Origin: Pseudomonadota bacterium
GTDB lineage: Bacteria > Pseudomonadota > Alphaproteobacteria > Acetobacterales > Acetobacteraceae
Assembly (NCBI GenBank): GCA_021807975.1
Contig: JAKBCJ010000263.1
Span: 1 to 6,861, forward strand
DNA: 6,861 nt
Direction: 5' to 3'
This document shows, one piece after another, positions 1 to 6,861 of this stretch (positions are counted from its first letter, which is position 1; the number at the start of each line of letters is the position of its first letter). The notes below the pieces were generated by a model, which made no database searches, was not told where the DNA came from, and saw nothing but the letters and a program-made list of their open reading frames with translations. The translations under genes were made by a program, and so were the position numbers.

Positions 1-369
1 CTCTTTTAACCCCGCCGGCCGCGGGAACCCATCATGACACACGGCCGATACATATCGCTGTTTCAATACCTTATCCAGATATCGCCCCCGGATTGAGAGC
101 CAACGCCGATCGCCGATTGCGATTTCCAAGGCGATCGGAATCAACGATACTAGCGGCATATGCGCTTATGGCGGCGTTGGTTCTCCGGCGGTGCCATGGT
201 CTTCCAGCAAACGCCCACCACGGCGGTGGAGCACCGCTACAGTCGTCTGTCGGCTTATTGGTATCACCATCAAGGGGATCGCATCGACGATGTCAGGTTG
301 CGCTGCTTTGTTCCCCAATCTGGTGATCGTACCGGCCGTCCCCGCTGTTATCGCTTGCGGAACCAGCCG
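1..369. other. Leader/intergenic region with no supported gene
   Basis: No convincing gene lies here. A 77-residue frame opening on TTG at 93 and a 70-codon in-frame extension of the downstream GH15 gene (from ATG 160, with an in-frame TAG just before it at 151-153) are open, but neither resembles a protein I know. The extension lies before the point where GH15 family similarity begins, so I treat it as untranslated. No tRNA or rRNA is apparent and no good sigma-70 promoter could be fixed; TTGAGA at 93-98 is a -35-like hexamer without a good -10 partner. A 5-bp inverted repeat at 11-25 (CCCGC/GCGGG) and a stronger 9-bp one at 106-138 are the only structures seen. Confidence 0.6.
106..138. repeat. 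Perfect 9-bp inverted repeat in the GH15 leader
   Basis: CCGATCGCC at 106-114 is the exact reverse complement of GGCGATCGG at 130-138, with a 15-nt spacer between them. It lies about 230 bp before the chosen GH15 start. It could be an operator, a hairpin in the leader, or the end of an upstream transcript, but no T-run follows on either strand. GATCG-type words are frequent in this GC-rich DNA, so chance is possible. The repeat itself is seen directly; any function is inference. Confidence 0.4.
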
Positions 370-2217
370 ATGACGGCGGTGCGCGGGCGGCACACAAAAC
401 CGGCGCCGGCTCCTCGTCAGACTGCCGGGGCGATCGAGGATTACGCCATCATCGGCGACTGCTATACTGCGGCACTGATCGGTCGGGACGGGTCGCTGGA
501 CTGGCTGTGCTGGCCGCGTTTCGACAGCCCCGCCTGTTTCGCCGCGCTGCTGGGATCGCCGGACAACGGACGTTGGAAGATCGCACCGAACGGGACTCCG
601 GTTCGGGTGACGCGGCGGTACTGGCCAGATACGCTTATCCTGGAAACTCTGTTCGAAACCGAAACCGGGTCGGCCGCGCTGATCGATTTCATGGCGGTGG
701 GAAAGAGTTCCATCGTACGGATCGTCGAGGGGCGCACCGGATCGGTGGAAGTATCGTTCGAACTGGCGCTGCGGTTCGAGTACGGCTCCGCCGTGCCGTG
801 GGTGACAAGGCTGAACCATGGCAGCGGCATCCTGGCGGTGGCCGGACCGGATCAGGTAGTGCTGAAAAGCGACGTCGCCCTGCATGGACGCGGCATGACC
901 ACGGTGGCGGCGTTTACCGCCGCGGCTGGCCAGCGGACCCGGTTCGTGCTGACCCATGCGGCATCGCACCTGCCGGTGCCGGTGCCGCCGGACGCGGATG
1001 CGGCGCTGGTGGAAGCCGAAGCCGTATGGTCCGGCTGGTCGGCGCGCGGCTCGTATCGCGGAATGTACCGCACTGAGGTGCAGCGGTCTTTGCTGACCCT
1101 GAAAGCACTGAGCTACCAACCGACCGGGGGGATTGTCGCGGCGCCCACAACGTCGCTGCCAGAGCAGGCGGGTGGCAACCGCAACTGGGATTACCGCTAT
1201 TGCTGGCTCCGGGATGCCACGTTCACGCTGATTGCATTGATGCACGCGGGGTACCGGGAAGAAGCGCAGGCCTGGGGCACATGGCTGCGGCGCAGCGTGG
1301 GGGGAACGCCAGACCAGTTGCAGACCCTGTATGGAATTGCGGGGGAACGGTGGGTCCAGGAATGGGAAGTGCCGTGGCTGGCCGGCTACCAGGGCGCCAG
1401 CCCGGTGCGGGTGGGCAACGCCGCCAGCGGCCAGTTGCAACTGGATGTGTTCGGCGAACTGATCGACGCGCTGTATCAAGAGTCCGCCTTGGGGCTGGTA
1501 CGCCCCGGCGCCAGTTGGGATCTGCAACGCGCCCTGGTCGGCCATCTGGAGAAAGTCTGGCAACTTCCCGACGAAAGTATCTGGGAGGTACGTGGCGGCG
1601 CCCGGCATTTTACCTTCTCCAAAGTGATGGTCTGGGTGGCGTTAGACCGCGCGGTGAGGGGGGCGGAGGAGTTTGGTTTGCCAGCGCCGCTGGAGCGGTG
1701 GAAGGCGCTGCGGACCCGGGTGCATGAAACGGTGTGCCGCGAGGGCTTCAGCAAAAAGCGCGGCAGTTTCGTGCAGTCTTTCGGCGGCGATACGCTGGAT
1801 GCCAGCCTGCTGCTGCTGCCGCTGGTCGGATTTCTCCCGCCGGAAGACCCTCGGATCGTCGGCACGGTGGAGGCGATCGGGAGCGACCTGATCGTCGATG
1901 GGCTGGTTCGGCGCTACCGTACGGACGAGACCGCCGACGGGCTTTCGGGCGACGAGGGCGTGTTCCTGGCCTGCAGCTTCTGGTACGTCGATAATCTCGT
2001 GCTGCAAAATCGCGGCCGGGAGGCTCGGGACATGTTCGAACGCCTGCTGACGCTGGCGAACGATGTGGGATTATTGGCCGAGGAGTACGATCCGGCCGGG
2101 CAGCGTCAGTTGGGCAATTTCCCGCAGGCTTTCTCCCATTTGGCGCTGATCAATACTGCGCTGAACCTGGACACCTATGCCGGACCGGCGGAACAAAGAC
2201 GCGGCGAGGCGGACTAG
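370..2217 (+). CDS. Glycoside hydrolase family 15 protein (glucoamylase/trehalase type)
   Basis: This 615-residue protein is a bacterial GH15 enzyme, an inverting exo-hydrolase that releases glucose from the ends of alpha-glucosides such as maltodextrins or trehalose. An N-terminal beta-sandwich domain (about residues 22-260) opens with IEDYAIIGD and DGSLDWLCWPRFDSP, the usual family start. The (alpha/alpha)6 barrel follows, with the hallmark NWDYRYCWLRD at 272-282, GYQGASPVRVGNA, IWEVRGG with the likely general acid Glu406, and AEEYDP with the likely general base Glu571, then GNFPQAFSH. The two Glu assignments follow the fungal glucoamylase pattern (WEEV and SEQF). No signal peptide is evident, so it is probably cytoplasmic. 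ATG 370 was chosen because it leaves only about 21 residues before the conserved start and gives the usual family length; no clear Shine-Dalgarno is visible, and GTG 379 or ATG 160 remain possible. No sugar-pathway neighbour is present, so glucoamylase and trehalase cannot be separated. Confidence 0.93.
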   Translation: MTAVRGRHTKPAPAPRQTAGAIEDYAIIGDCYTAALIGRDGSLDWLCWPRFDSPACFAALLGSPDNGRWKIAPNGTPVRVTRRYWPDTLILETLFETETGSAALIDFMAVGKSSIVRIVEGRTGSVEVSFELALRFEYGSAVPWVTRLNHGSGILAVAGPDQVVLKSDVALHGRGMTTVAAFTAAAGQRTRFVLTHAASHLPVPVPPDADAALVEAEAVWSGWSARGSYRGMYRTEVQRSLLTLKALSYQPTGGIVAAPTTSLPEQAGGNRNWDYRYCWLRDATFTLIALMHAGYREEAQAWGTWLRRSVGGTPDQLQTLYGIAGERWVQEWEVPWLAGYQGASPVRVGNAASGQLQLDVFGELIDALYQESALGLVRPGASWDLQRALVGHLEKVWQLPDESIWEVRGGARHFTFSKVMVWVALDRAVRGAEEFGLPAPLERWKALRTRVHETVCREGFSKKRGSFVQSFGGDTLDASLLLLPLVGFLPPEDPRIVGTVEAIGSDLIVDGLVRRYRTDETADGLSGDEGVFLACSFWYVDNLVLQNRGREARDMFERLLTLANDVGLLAEEYDPAGQRQLGNFPQAFSHLALINTALNLDTYAGPAEQRRGEAD

Positions 2218-2263
2218 CGGCTGAGAATCCGTCGAATTTTAGCCACTCGTTTGCCGCCCGGCG

Positions 2264-2276
2264 GGCCGCTTCGGCC
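2264..2276 (+). terminator. Possible weak terminator hairpin after the GH15 gene
   Basis: GGCCG (2264-2268), CTT loop, CGGCC (2272-2276) forms a short GC-only hairpin 46 bp after the GH15 stop codon. There is no T-run after it, so it does not meet the usual definition of an intrinsic terminator. It may simply reflect high GC content. Confidence 0.2.
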
Positions 2277-2364
2277 GACCGCGGGATGCGTCTGCCCTGA
2301 TTTGCCCACTAGCCTTCCCGATATCCGGGACCACATAGGCCCGGGGCTTTCCGTCCCGCCCGGA

Positions 2365-2375
2365 GTGTGGCACAC
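2365..2375. repeat. Short palindrome beside the LexA box
   Basis: GTGTG-G-CACAC is a perfect dyad with a 1-bp centre, lying 3 bp upstream of the LexA-type box of uvrA. Flanking CCCG (2359-2362) and CGGG (2376-2379) extend the dyad if two bases on the left are skipped. The one-base centre makes an RNA hairpin unlikely, so if it matters it would be as a DNA-binding site. No known regulator was matched. Confidence 0.25.
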
Positions 2376-2378
2376 CGG

Positions 2379-2393
2379 GAACATCAGCGGAAC
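2379..2393 (+). promoter_or_regulatory. LexA (SOS) box of uvrA, GAAC-N7-GAAC
   Basis: The sequence GAACATCAGCGGAAC matches exactly the direct-repeat LexA operator of alphaproteobacteria (GAAC-N7-GAAC, or GTTC-N7-GTTC on the other strand), known from Sinorhizobium and Rhodobacter uvrA and recA genes. It ends 21 bp before the uvrA ATG at 2415, a position where bound LexA could block transcription. This predicts that uvrA is induced by DNA damage. The matching promoter hexamers could not be identified with confidence. Confidence 0.8.
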
Positions 2394-2414
2394 ACACAAG
2401 GGCATCACCGATCC

Positions 2415-5273
2415 ATGGCCGGCAACATCCTCGTGCGCGGCGCACGGGAACATAATCTGAAGAATATCGATGTCGTGATTCCGCGCGACACGCTAACCGT
2501 GATCACCGGACTGTCCGGGTCGGGGAAATCCTCGCTGGCGTTCGATACGATCTACGCCGAGGGCCAGCGCCGGTACGTCGAATCCCTGTCCGCCTATGCT
2601 CGGCAATTCCTGGAACTGATGGGAAAACCCGATGTTGACAGCATCGAGGGGCTGTCGCCGGCGATTTCGATCGAACAGAAAACAACCTCGAAAAACCCCC
2701 GTTCCACCGTCGGTACGGTAACGGAAATCGCCGACTACATGCGCCTGCTGTGGGCCAGGGTCGGCGTGCCGTATTCCCCCGCGACCGGCTTGCCGATCGA
2801 AGCGCAGACCGTATCCCAAATGGTGGACCGCGTGATGGCGATGCCAGAGGGCACCCGCCTGCTGCTGCTGGCGCCGGTGGTGCGTGACCGCAAGGGCGAA
2901 TACCGCAAGGAACTGGCCGAACTGCAACGGCGCGGTTTCACCCGGGTCAAAGTGGACGGCACGCTGTATGAGATCGCAGAGGTCCCGGCCCTGAACCGCA
3001 AGACCAAGCATGAGATCGAGGCGGTGGTGGACCGCCTGGTAGTGCGCGAAGGCATCGCATCCCGACTGGCGGATAGTTTCGAAACCGCGTTGAGTATGTC
3101 GGACGGCGTGGTGTACGCCGAAAACGCCGACGGCGGGGAACAGACTGTATTCTCCTCCAAATTCGCCTGCCCGGTCAGCGGATTTTCGATCGAGGAAATC
3201 GAACCCCGGCTGTTCAGCTTCAATTCGCCGCATGGGGCTTGCCCGGCCTGCGACGGGTTGGGTGTCGAAAGCTTTTTCGATCCCGAACTGGTGGTGCCTG
3301 ATGATCGCGCCGGTCTGGCGGACGGGGCGATCGTGCCGTGGACCGGCGCGCAATCGCCGTATTACGACCAGACGCTGCAAAGCCTCGCCCGGCACTTCAA
3401 ACAAACGACGAAGACGCCCTGGAGCGACCTGCCGCAGGACGTGCGTCAGGCGATTCTGTTCGGCACCGATGAACCGATCGCGTTCACCTACAAGGATGGC
3501 GTACGGAGCTACACTGTCACCAAGCCGTTCGAAGGCGTGCTGAAGAACCTGCAACGGCGCTGGCAGGAAACCGACAGCGTCTGGGTGCGCGAGGAAATGG
3601 CTCGGTATCAAGCCGAGAAACCCTGCGCGGTCTGCAACGGCGCAAGGTTGAAGCCCGAGGCCCTATCAGTCCGGGTGGCAGGCAAAAACATCGCAGAGGC
3701 CTCGGAGTTTTCGATCCGCAACGCGCTGGGATGGTTTGCCGAGGTACTGCCTCAACTGACGCCGCAGCGGCAGGAAATCGCAGGGCGGATATTGCGGGAG
3801 ATCGTGGATCGGCTGCGGTTTCTGGTCGATGTCGGGCTGGACTATCTGACGCTGGCGCGCGGATCGGCGACGCTGTCAGGTGGCGAATCGCAGCGCATCC
3901 GGCTGGCGAGTCAGATCGGCTCCGGATTGACCGGTGTGCTGTATGTGTTGGATGAGCCGTCGATCGGGCTGCATCAGCGCGATAATGAACGCCTGCTGGG
4001 AACCCTTCGGCGCTTGCGGGATCTTGGAAATACCGTTCTTGTTGTGGAACATGATGAAGATGCGATCAGGGCAGCCGACCATTTGATCGATATGGGTCCG
4101 GCGGCTGGGGTGAATGGCGGCCATGTCATTGCCGAGGGCACTCCGCTGGAGGTCGCGGCGAATCCGAAGTCCCTGACCGGGGACTATCTGTCGGGACGAA
4201 GGATGATCCCGGTGCCGCCGATTCGCCGGCCGATGCAGAAGGATCGGGTGCTGCGGGTGGTTGGCGCGCGCGGCAACAATCTGAAGAATTTGTCAGCGGA
4301 ATTCCCGCTGGGGACGTTTACCTGCGTCACCGGCGTGTCGGGCGGTGGCAAGTCCACGCTGGTGATCGATACGCTGTATAAGGCGGCGGCGCGTCGTTTG
4401 ATGGGTGCGGGCACGGTGCCGACAGCGCATGACCGGATCGAGGGTCTGGACCAGATCGACAAGATCATCGACATTGATCAGTCGCCGATCGGCCGGACTC
4501 CGCGGTCGAATCCCGCGACCTACACTGATCTTTTCGCCCCGATCCGCGACTGGTTCGCGGAACTGCCGGAAGCGCGGGCGCGCGGCTACAAGCCGGGTCG
4601 TTTCAGTTTCAACGTCAAGGGCGGGCGGTGCGAGGCGTGCCAGGGCGACGGGCTGCTGAAAATCGAAATGCACTTCCTGCCGGATGTGTATGTGACGTGC
4701 GATACCTGCAAGGGAAAACGGTACAACAGAGAAACACTGGAGATCAAGTTCCGCGACAAGTCGATCGCCGAAGTATTGGCGATGACGGTGGACGAAGCGG
4801 TGCCCTATTTCAGCGCGCAGCCGCGGATTCATGACCGGCTGAAGATTCTGCAGCAGGTTGGCCTGGGCTATGTCGCGCTGGGTCAGCAGGCCACCACGCT
4901 GTCGGGCGGCGAGGCGCAACGCATCAAGCTGTCGAAGGAGCTCGCCCGCCGAGCGACGGGGCGCACGCTGTATATTTTGGATGAACCGACGACGGGGCTG
5001 CATTTCGAGGATGTGCGCAAACTGCTGGAAGTGCTGCACACGCTGGTCGATCAGGGCAACACGGTGGTGGTTATCGAGCATAATCTGGAGGTCATCAAGA
5101 CCGCGGACTGGATTCTGGACCTGGGTCCGGAAGGCGGCGACGGCGGTGGCCGGATCGTCGCGCAGGGCACGCCGGAGGATATCGTTGCCAGCGCCGAAAG
5201 CCACACCGGGCGGTTCCTGGCGCCGCTGCTGCCCGCGGCGGAGGCCCCGAAGAAGGTGCGGAAACGGGCCTGA
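2415..5273 (+). CDS. uvrA: Excinuclease ABC subunit A (UvrA)
   Basis: This 952-residue UvrA (E. coli: 940) dimerises, scans DNA for bulky lesions and loads UvrB in nucleotide excision repair. Both ABC ATPase modules look intact. Module I has Walker A GLSGSGKSS (32-40, Lys38), signature LSGGES (487-492) and Walker B VLYVLDE (Asp513, Glu514). Module II has GVSGGGKST (640-648, Lys646), LSGGEA (829-834) and YILDE (Asp856, Glu857). The UvrB-binding region lies at about 130-245 and the DNA-contacting insertion at about 285-400. The C-terminal zinc site is complete (Cys739, 742, 762, 765). The first zinc site has Cys252, Cys276 and Cys279 but Ser255 at the fourth position. A CxxC pair lies at 404/407. 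ATG 2415 gives the standard MxxILVRGAREHNLKNI start, with AAGGG at 2398-2402 as a distant ribosome site; GTG 2367 upstream would overlap the LexA box and is unlikely. A LexA box lies just upstream, so SOS induction is expected. Confidence 0.98.
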   Translation: MAGNILVRGAREHNLKNIDVVIPRDTLTVITGLSGSGKSSLAFDTIYAEGQRRYVESLSAYARQFLELMGKPDVDSIEGLSPAISIEQKTTSKNPRSTVGTVTEIADYMRLLWARVGVPYSPATGLPIEAQTVSQMVDRVMAMPEGTRLLLLAPVVRDRKGEYRKELAELQRRGFTRVKVDGTLYEIAEVPALNRKTKHEIEAVVDRLVVREGIASRLADSFETALSMSDGVVYAENADGGEQTVFSSKFACPVSGFSIEEIEPRLFSFNSPHGACPACDGLGVESFFDPELVVPDDRAGLADGAIVPWTGAQSPYYDQTLQSLARHFKQTTKTPWSDLPQDVRQAILFGTDEPIAFTYKDGVRSYTVTKPFEGVLKNLQRRWQETDSVWVREEMARYQAEKPCAVCNGARLKPEALSVRVAGKNIAEASEFSIRNALGWFAEVLPQLTPQRQEIAGRILREIVDRLRFLVDVGLDYLTLARGSATLSGGESQRIRLASQIGSGLTGVLYVLDEPSIGLHQRDNERLLGTLRRLRDLGNTVLVVEHDEDAIRAADHLIDMGPAAGVNGGHVIAEGTPLEVAANPKSLTGDYLSGRRMIPVPPIRRPMQKDRVLRVVGARGNNLKNLSAEFPLGTFTCVTGVSGGGKSTLVIDTLYKAAARRLMGAGTVPTAHDRIEGLDQIDKIIDIDQSPIGRTPRSNPATYTDLFAPIRDWFAELPEARARGYKPGRFSFNVKGGRCEACQGDGLLKIEMHFLPDVYVTCDTCKGKRYNRETLEIKFRDKSIAEVLAMTVDEAVPYFSAQPRIHDRLKILQQVGLGYVALGQQATTLSGGEAQRIKLSKELARRATGRTLYILDEPTTGLHFEDVRKLLEVLHTLVDQGNTVVVIEHNLEVIKTADWILDLGPEGGDGGGRIVAQGTPEDIVASAESHTGRFLAPLLPAAEAPKKVRKRA

Positions 5274-5297
5274 AAGGGCGCGGACGGCGGCGCGATA

Positions 5298-5315
5298 CCG
5301 GGGTTAATACCCCGG
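5298..5315. terminator. Perfect hairpin between convergent uvrA and phosphatase genes
   Basis: CCGGGGT (5298-5304), loop TAAT, ACCCCGG (5309-5315) forms a perfect 7-bp GC-rich stem. It begins 25 bp after the uvrA stop and overlaps the stop codon and last codons of the minus-strand phosphatase gene. A hairpin between converging genes would suit a shared transcript end, but no T-run follows on either strand, so intrinsic termination is uncertain. Confidence 0.35.
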
Positions 5316-5924
5316 CAACTCGTTCACGCACTGCACCCGCCAGCCATCGGGGGTGCGTTGCAGGCGCGTCAGCGACAGGTTCTGGATCGACATGTGCAGC
5401 GCGTTATCCGGTCCGATCTTCAGCGCATGGGCGATGGCGCCGCGAATGGCCCCGCCATGGCTGACGATCACCACATTCCGGCCCGCGCGGGTTTCGGCCA
5501 ACCGTTCCATAGTGGCCCCGACGCGGGTGACAACCTCGGCCATGCTTTCGCCGTTCGGCGGCTTCTCGTTACCGGCCAGCGGCCAGAAGGCGTGGGCCGG
5601 ATAGGCCAGCTTCGGCGGCAGTTCGTGGTGCGGCAGGCCCTGCCAATCGCCCAGGGATTGTTCGATCAGGCCGGGCTCGACCTCTGGTTCGCGGCGCGGA
5701 TAGCCTTGGGCGAAAATGCTCTCCGCCGTGCGGCGGGTGCGCGAGAGCGGCGTGACCAGCCAATCCGCCTGTTTGGGCAACCGAGCGGCGAGGGCGCGGT
5801 ACATGGGGGCTTGTTCGAGCAGGGTTGTTTCGCACAGCGGCACGTCCATCACGCCGTACAACACCGCGCGGGCGTTCTCCGCCACCAGGGCGTGGCGGAT
5901 CAGCCAGAAGGAAGTCTCCATCAT
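5304..5924 (-). CDS. Histidine phosphatase family protein
   Basis: This 206-residue protein belongs to the histidine phosphatase (phosphoglycerate mutase-like) superfamily, which transfers phosphate through a phosphohistidine. The N-terminal motif LIRHA supplies Arg10 and the nucleophile His11; the usual RHG is RHA here. TPLSRTRRTAE at 58-68 gives Arg62, LIEQSLGDWQG gives the probable acid Glu88, and VSHGGAIRG gives the second His156. All core catalytic positions are therefore present. There is no signal peptide or membrane segment, so it should be cytoplasmic. The substrate is unknown: related proteins act on phosphosugars, alpha-ribazole phosphate or other small molecules, and no cobalamin or glycolysis gene is nearby. 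The start ATG (5924) overlaps the permease stop as ATGA, indicating translational coupling with the exporter; a second ATG follows directly at 5921. Only a weak GGTGA lies upstream, which also fits coupling. Confidence 0.9.
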   Translation of the reverse strand: MMETSFWLIRHALVAENARAVLYGVMDVPLCETTLLEQAPMYRALAARLPKQADWLVTPLSRTRRTAESIFAQGYPRREPEVEPGLIEQSLGDWQGLPHHELPPKLAYPAHAFWPLAGNEKPPNGESMAEVVTRVGATMERLAETRAGRNVVIVSHGGAIRGAIAHALKIGPDNALHMSIQNLSLTRLQRTPDGWRVQCVNELPGY

Positions 5925-6721
5925 TCACCAATGCTTATCAGGGCGCCGCTATCGCGGGCCGCGTGGAACTGCCGCGTAAACAGCAACGTGGCACCCGCCA
6001 GCCATAGCATGTTCAGTGCGAAAGCGGCAGCCAGATGATCCCACCGGATCGTGCCTTGCAGCAGCACCGCACGCATACCCTCGAACACATGCGTCGTCGG
6101 CAGGGCGTAGGCGAGCGGGCGGATGAAGGATGGCAGGATGGAAACCGGATAGAAAACGGCGGAGAATGGCGCCAGGCCGAACAGAAACGCCCAGGCCAGG
6201 GGTTCGGCACCTGCCCCGTGGCGCAGCACCAGCGAAACGACGCCCAGCGCCACAGCCCAGCCCATGATCATCAGGTTGACGAAGAACAGGATCAGCACCG
6301 GCCCGACCGCGAACAGGTTGAATGCATAGAACGCCCAAGCCAGCAGCATCGCGGGCAGCACGCCCAGCATCATGCGGATGACCGACATGCCGATCAGCGC
6401 GAGAACCAGTTCGAACGGCCGCAGCGGGCTGACGAAGATATGGCCCAGGTTGCGCGACCACATTTCCTCCAGGAAAGAGATCGACATGCCCATCTGGCTG
6501 CGCAGCGTCACCTCCCACAGCAGCACGCCGCCCAGCAGCGTGGCGCCAGCCATAACCGCCGGATTGCCCATGCGGGCTTGCAGGAAGCTGGAGGTAAAAC
6601 CCCAGATGCACATGTTTAGCACCGGCCAGTAGGCAAGCTCCAGCAGGCGCGGCCAGGACCGGCGATACAGCGCCAGGTGACGGTACATCAGGCCCCAGAT
6701 ACGGCGGAACATCGCTGTCAT
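5921..6721 (-). CDS. ABC-2 type transporter permease
   Basis: This 266-residue membrane protein is the permease half of an ABC-2 exporter, the family that moves polysaccharides, drugs or other compounds out across the inner membrane. About six hydrophobic segments are visible, near residues 26-48, 56-75, 103-131, 136-166, 173-197 and 229-249. A basic N-terminus (RRIWGLMYRHLALYRRSW) precedes the first, and a conserved cytoplasmic stretch EEMWSRNLGHIFVSPLRPFE at 85-104 probably contacts the ATPase. The segment AVFYPVSILP near 188-197, followed by ALPTTHVFEGMR, is typical of ABC-2 permeases. The start ATG 6721 has GGGGG at 6731-6735 as a good ribosome site; an alternative ATG lies three codons in. 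The ATPase gene ends 25 bp upstream and the phosphatase gene overlaps its stop, so the three form an operon. The exported substrate is not evident. Confidence 0.93.
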   Translation of the reverse strand: MTAMFRRIWGLMYRHLALYRRSWPRLLELAYWPVLNMCIWGFTSSFLQARMGNPAVMAGATLLGGVLLWEVTLRSQMGMSISFLEEMWSRNLGHIFVSPLRPFELVLALIGMSVIRMMLGVLPAMLLAWAFYAFNLFAVGPVLILFFVNLMIMGWAVALGVVSLVLRHGAGAEPLAWAFLFGLAPFSAVFYPVSILPSFIRPLAYALPTTHVFEGMRAVLLQGTIRWDHLAAAFALNMLWLAGATLLFTRQFHAARDSGALISIGE

Positions 6722-6746
6722 GGGTATATCCCCCAGCCGGTGCGGG

Positions 6747-6861
6747 TCATGCCGGCATCGCCTGCCGGCGATCGCGGGCGATATCCAGGAATACGTCCTC
6801 CAGGTCCTTGCGGCCGTAACGCAGCAGCAGATCGTCCGGGCTGCCCTGGTCCACGACCTGC
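6747..6861 (-). CDS. ABC transporter ATP-binding protein, C-terminal end (partial)
   Basis: Only the last 37 codons are inside the window; the gene enters from the right edge and ends at TGA (6749-6747). The visible tail contains VVDQGSPDDLLLRYGRKDLE followed by DVFLDIARDRR, matching the usual C-terminus of ABC-2 exporter ATPases, where LEDVFLxLT/LxIA closes the domain. The Walker and signature motifs lie outside the window, so activity cannot be judged. Its stop lies 25 bp before the permease start on the same strand, as expected for the ATPase that powers that permease. Confidence 0.85.
   Translation of the reverse strand, partial: QVVDQGSPDDLLLRYGRKDLEDVFLDIARDRRQAMPA

Noticed and set aside
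11..25. CCCGC/GCGGG hairpin at the left edge, near a TTTT run
   Set aside because: The T-run lies before the hairpin on the plus strand and reads as A on the minus strand, so it does not form an intrinsic terminator.
180..194. GTTC-N7-GTGC, a near match to the LexA box
   Set aside because: One half-site has a mismatch, there is no SOS-type gene next to it, and a single near match of this kind is expected by chance.
93..326. Small TTG-start frame of 77 codons in the left leader
   Set aside because: There is no clear ribosome site, no recognisable protein, and an Arg-rich composition; not enough to call a gene.
166..1608. Long open frame of 480 codons on the minus strand across the GH15 gene
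   Set aside because: It is antisense to a strongly recognised GH15 enzyme, is rich in Arg, Gln, His and Pro, and matches no family; this is typical shadow coding in GC-rich DNA.
2493..3611. Open frame of 372 codons on the minus strand inside uvrA
   Set aside because: It is antisense to conserved UvrA sequence and has the low-complexity composition of a GC-rich shadow frame.
4293..5204. Open frame of 303 codons on the minus strand inside uvrA
   Set aside because: It has the same antisense shadow pattern over the second ATPase module, with no recognisable domain.
5915..5930. Possible frameshift between the permease and phosphatase genes
   Set aside because: Both proteins have complete and normal ends; the ATGA overlap is an ordinary coupled stop/start.

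Overview
The window holds ordinary housekeeping and accessory genes of a GC-rich bacterium, most likely an alphaproteobacterium. Three things point there: a perfect GAAC-N7-GAAC box (the alphaproteobacterial LexA type) just in front of uvrA; a UvrA whose first zinc site reads CPVS instead of CPxC, which I recall as common in that class; and the general protein style. A Rhodospirillales/Acetobacteraceae-like source is a reasonable guess but is not proven from the sequence.

Layout: positions 1-369 hold no gene I can support, only leader sequence with a perfect 9-bp inverted repeat. Positions 370-2217 (+) encode a complete GH15 glycoside hydrolase (glucoamylase/trehalase type). A 197-bp gap follows, carrying a weak hairpin, a small palindrome and the LexA box. 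Positions 2415-5273 (+) encode full-length UvrA, the damage-recognition ATPase of nucleotide excision repair. After a 30-bp convergent gap with a 7-bp perfect hairpin, the minus strand carries an operon read leftwards from the right edge: the C-terminal end of an ABC transporter ATPase (6747-6861, cut by the window), an ABC-2 type permease (5921-6721), and a histidine-phosphatase-family protein (5304-5924). The last two overlap by ATGA.

How the genes relate: the minus-strand cluster makes the two halves of an ABC-2 exporter plus a cytoplasmic phosphatase that is probably translationally coupled to it; the transported substrate cannot be read from the sequence. uvrA has its own SOS-type control site and is probably an independent unit. 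The GH15 gene is a stand-alone carbohydrate enzyme with no sugar-metabolism partner in view. I saw no mobile element, CRISPR array, tRNA or rRNA, and nothing I would call a new biological system. The points most worth a second look are the LexA box, the altered first zinc site of UvrA, and the exporter-phosphatase coupling.
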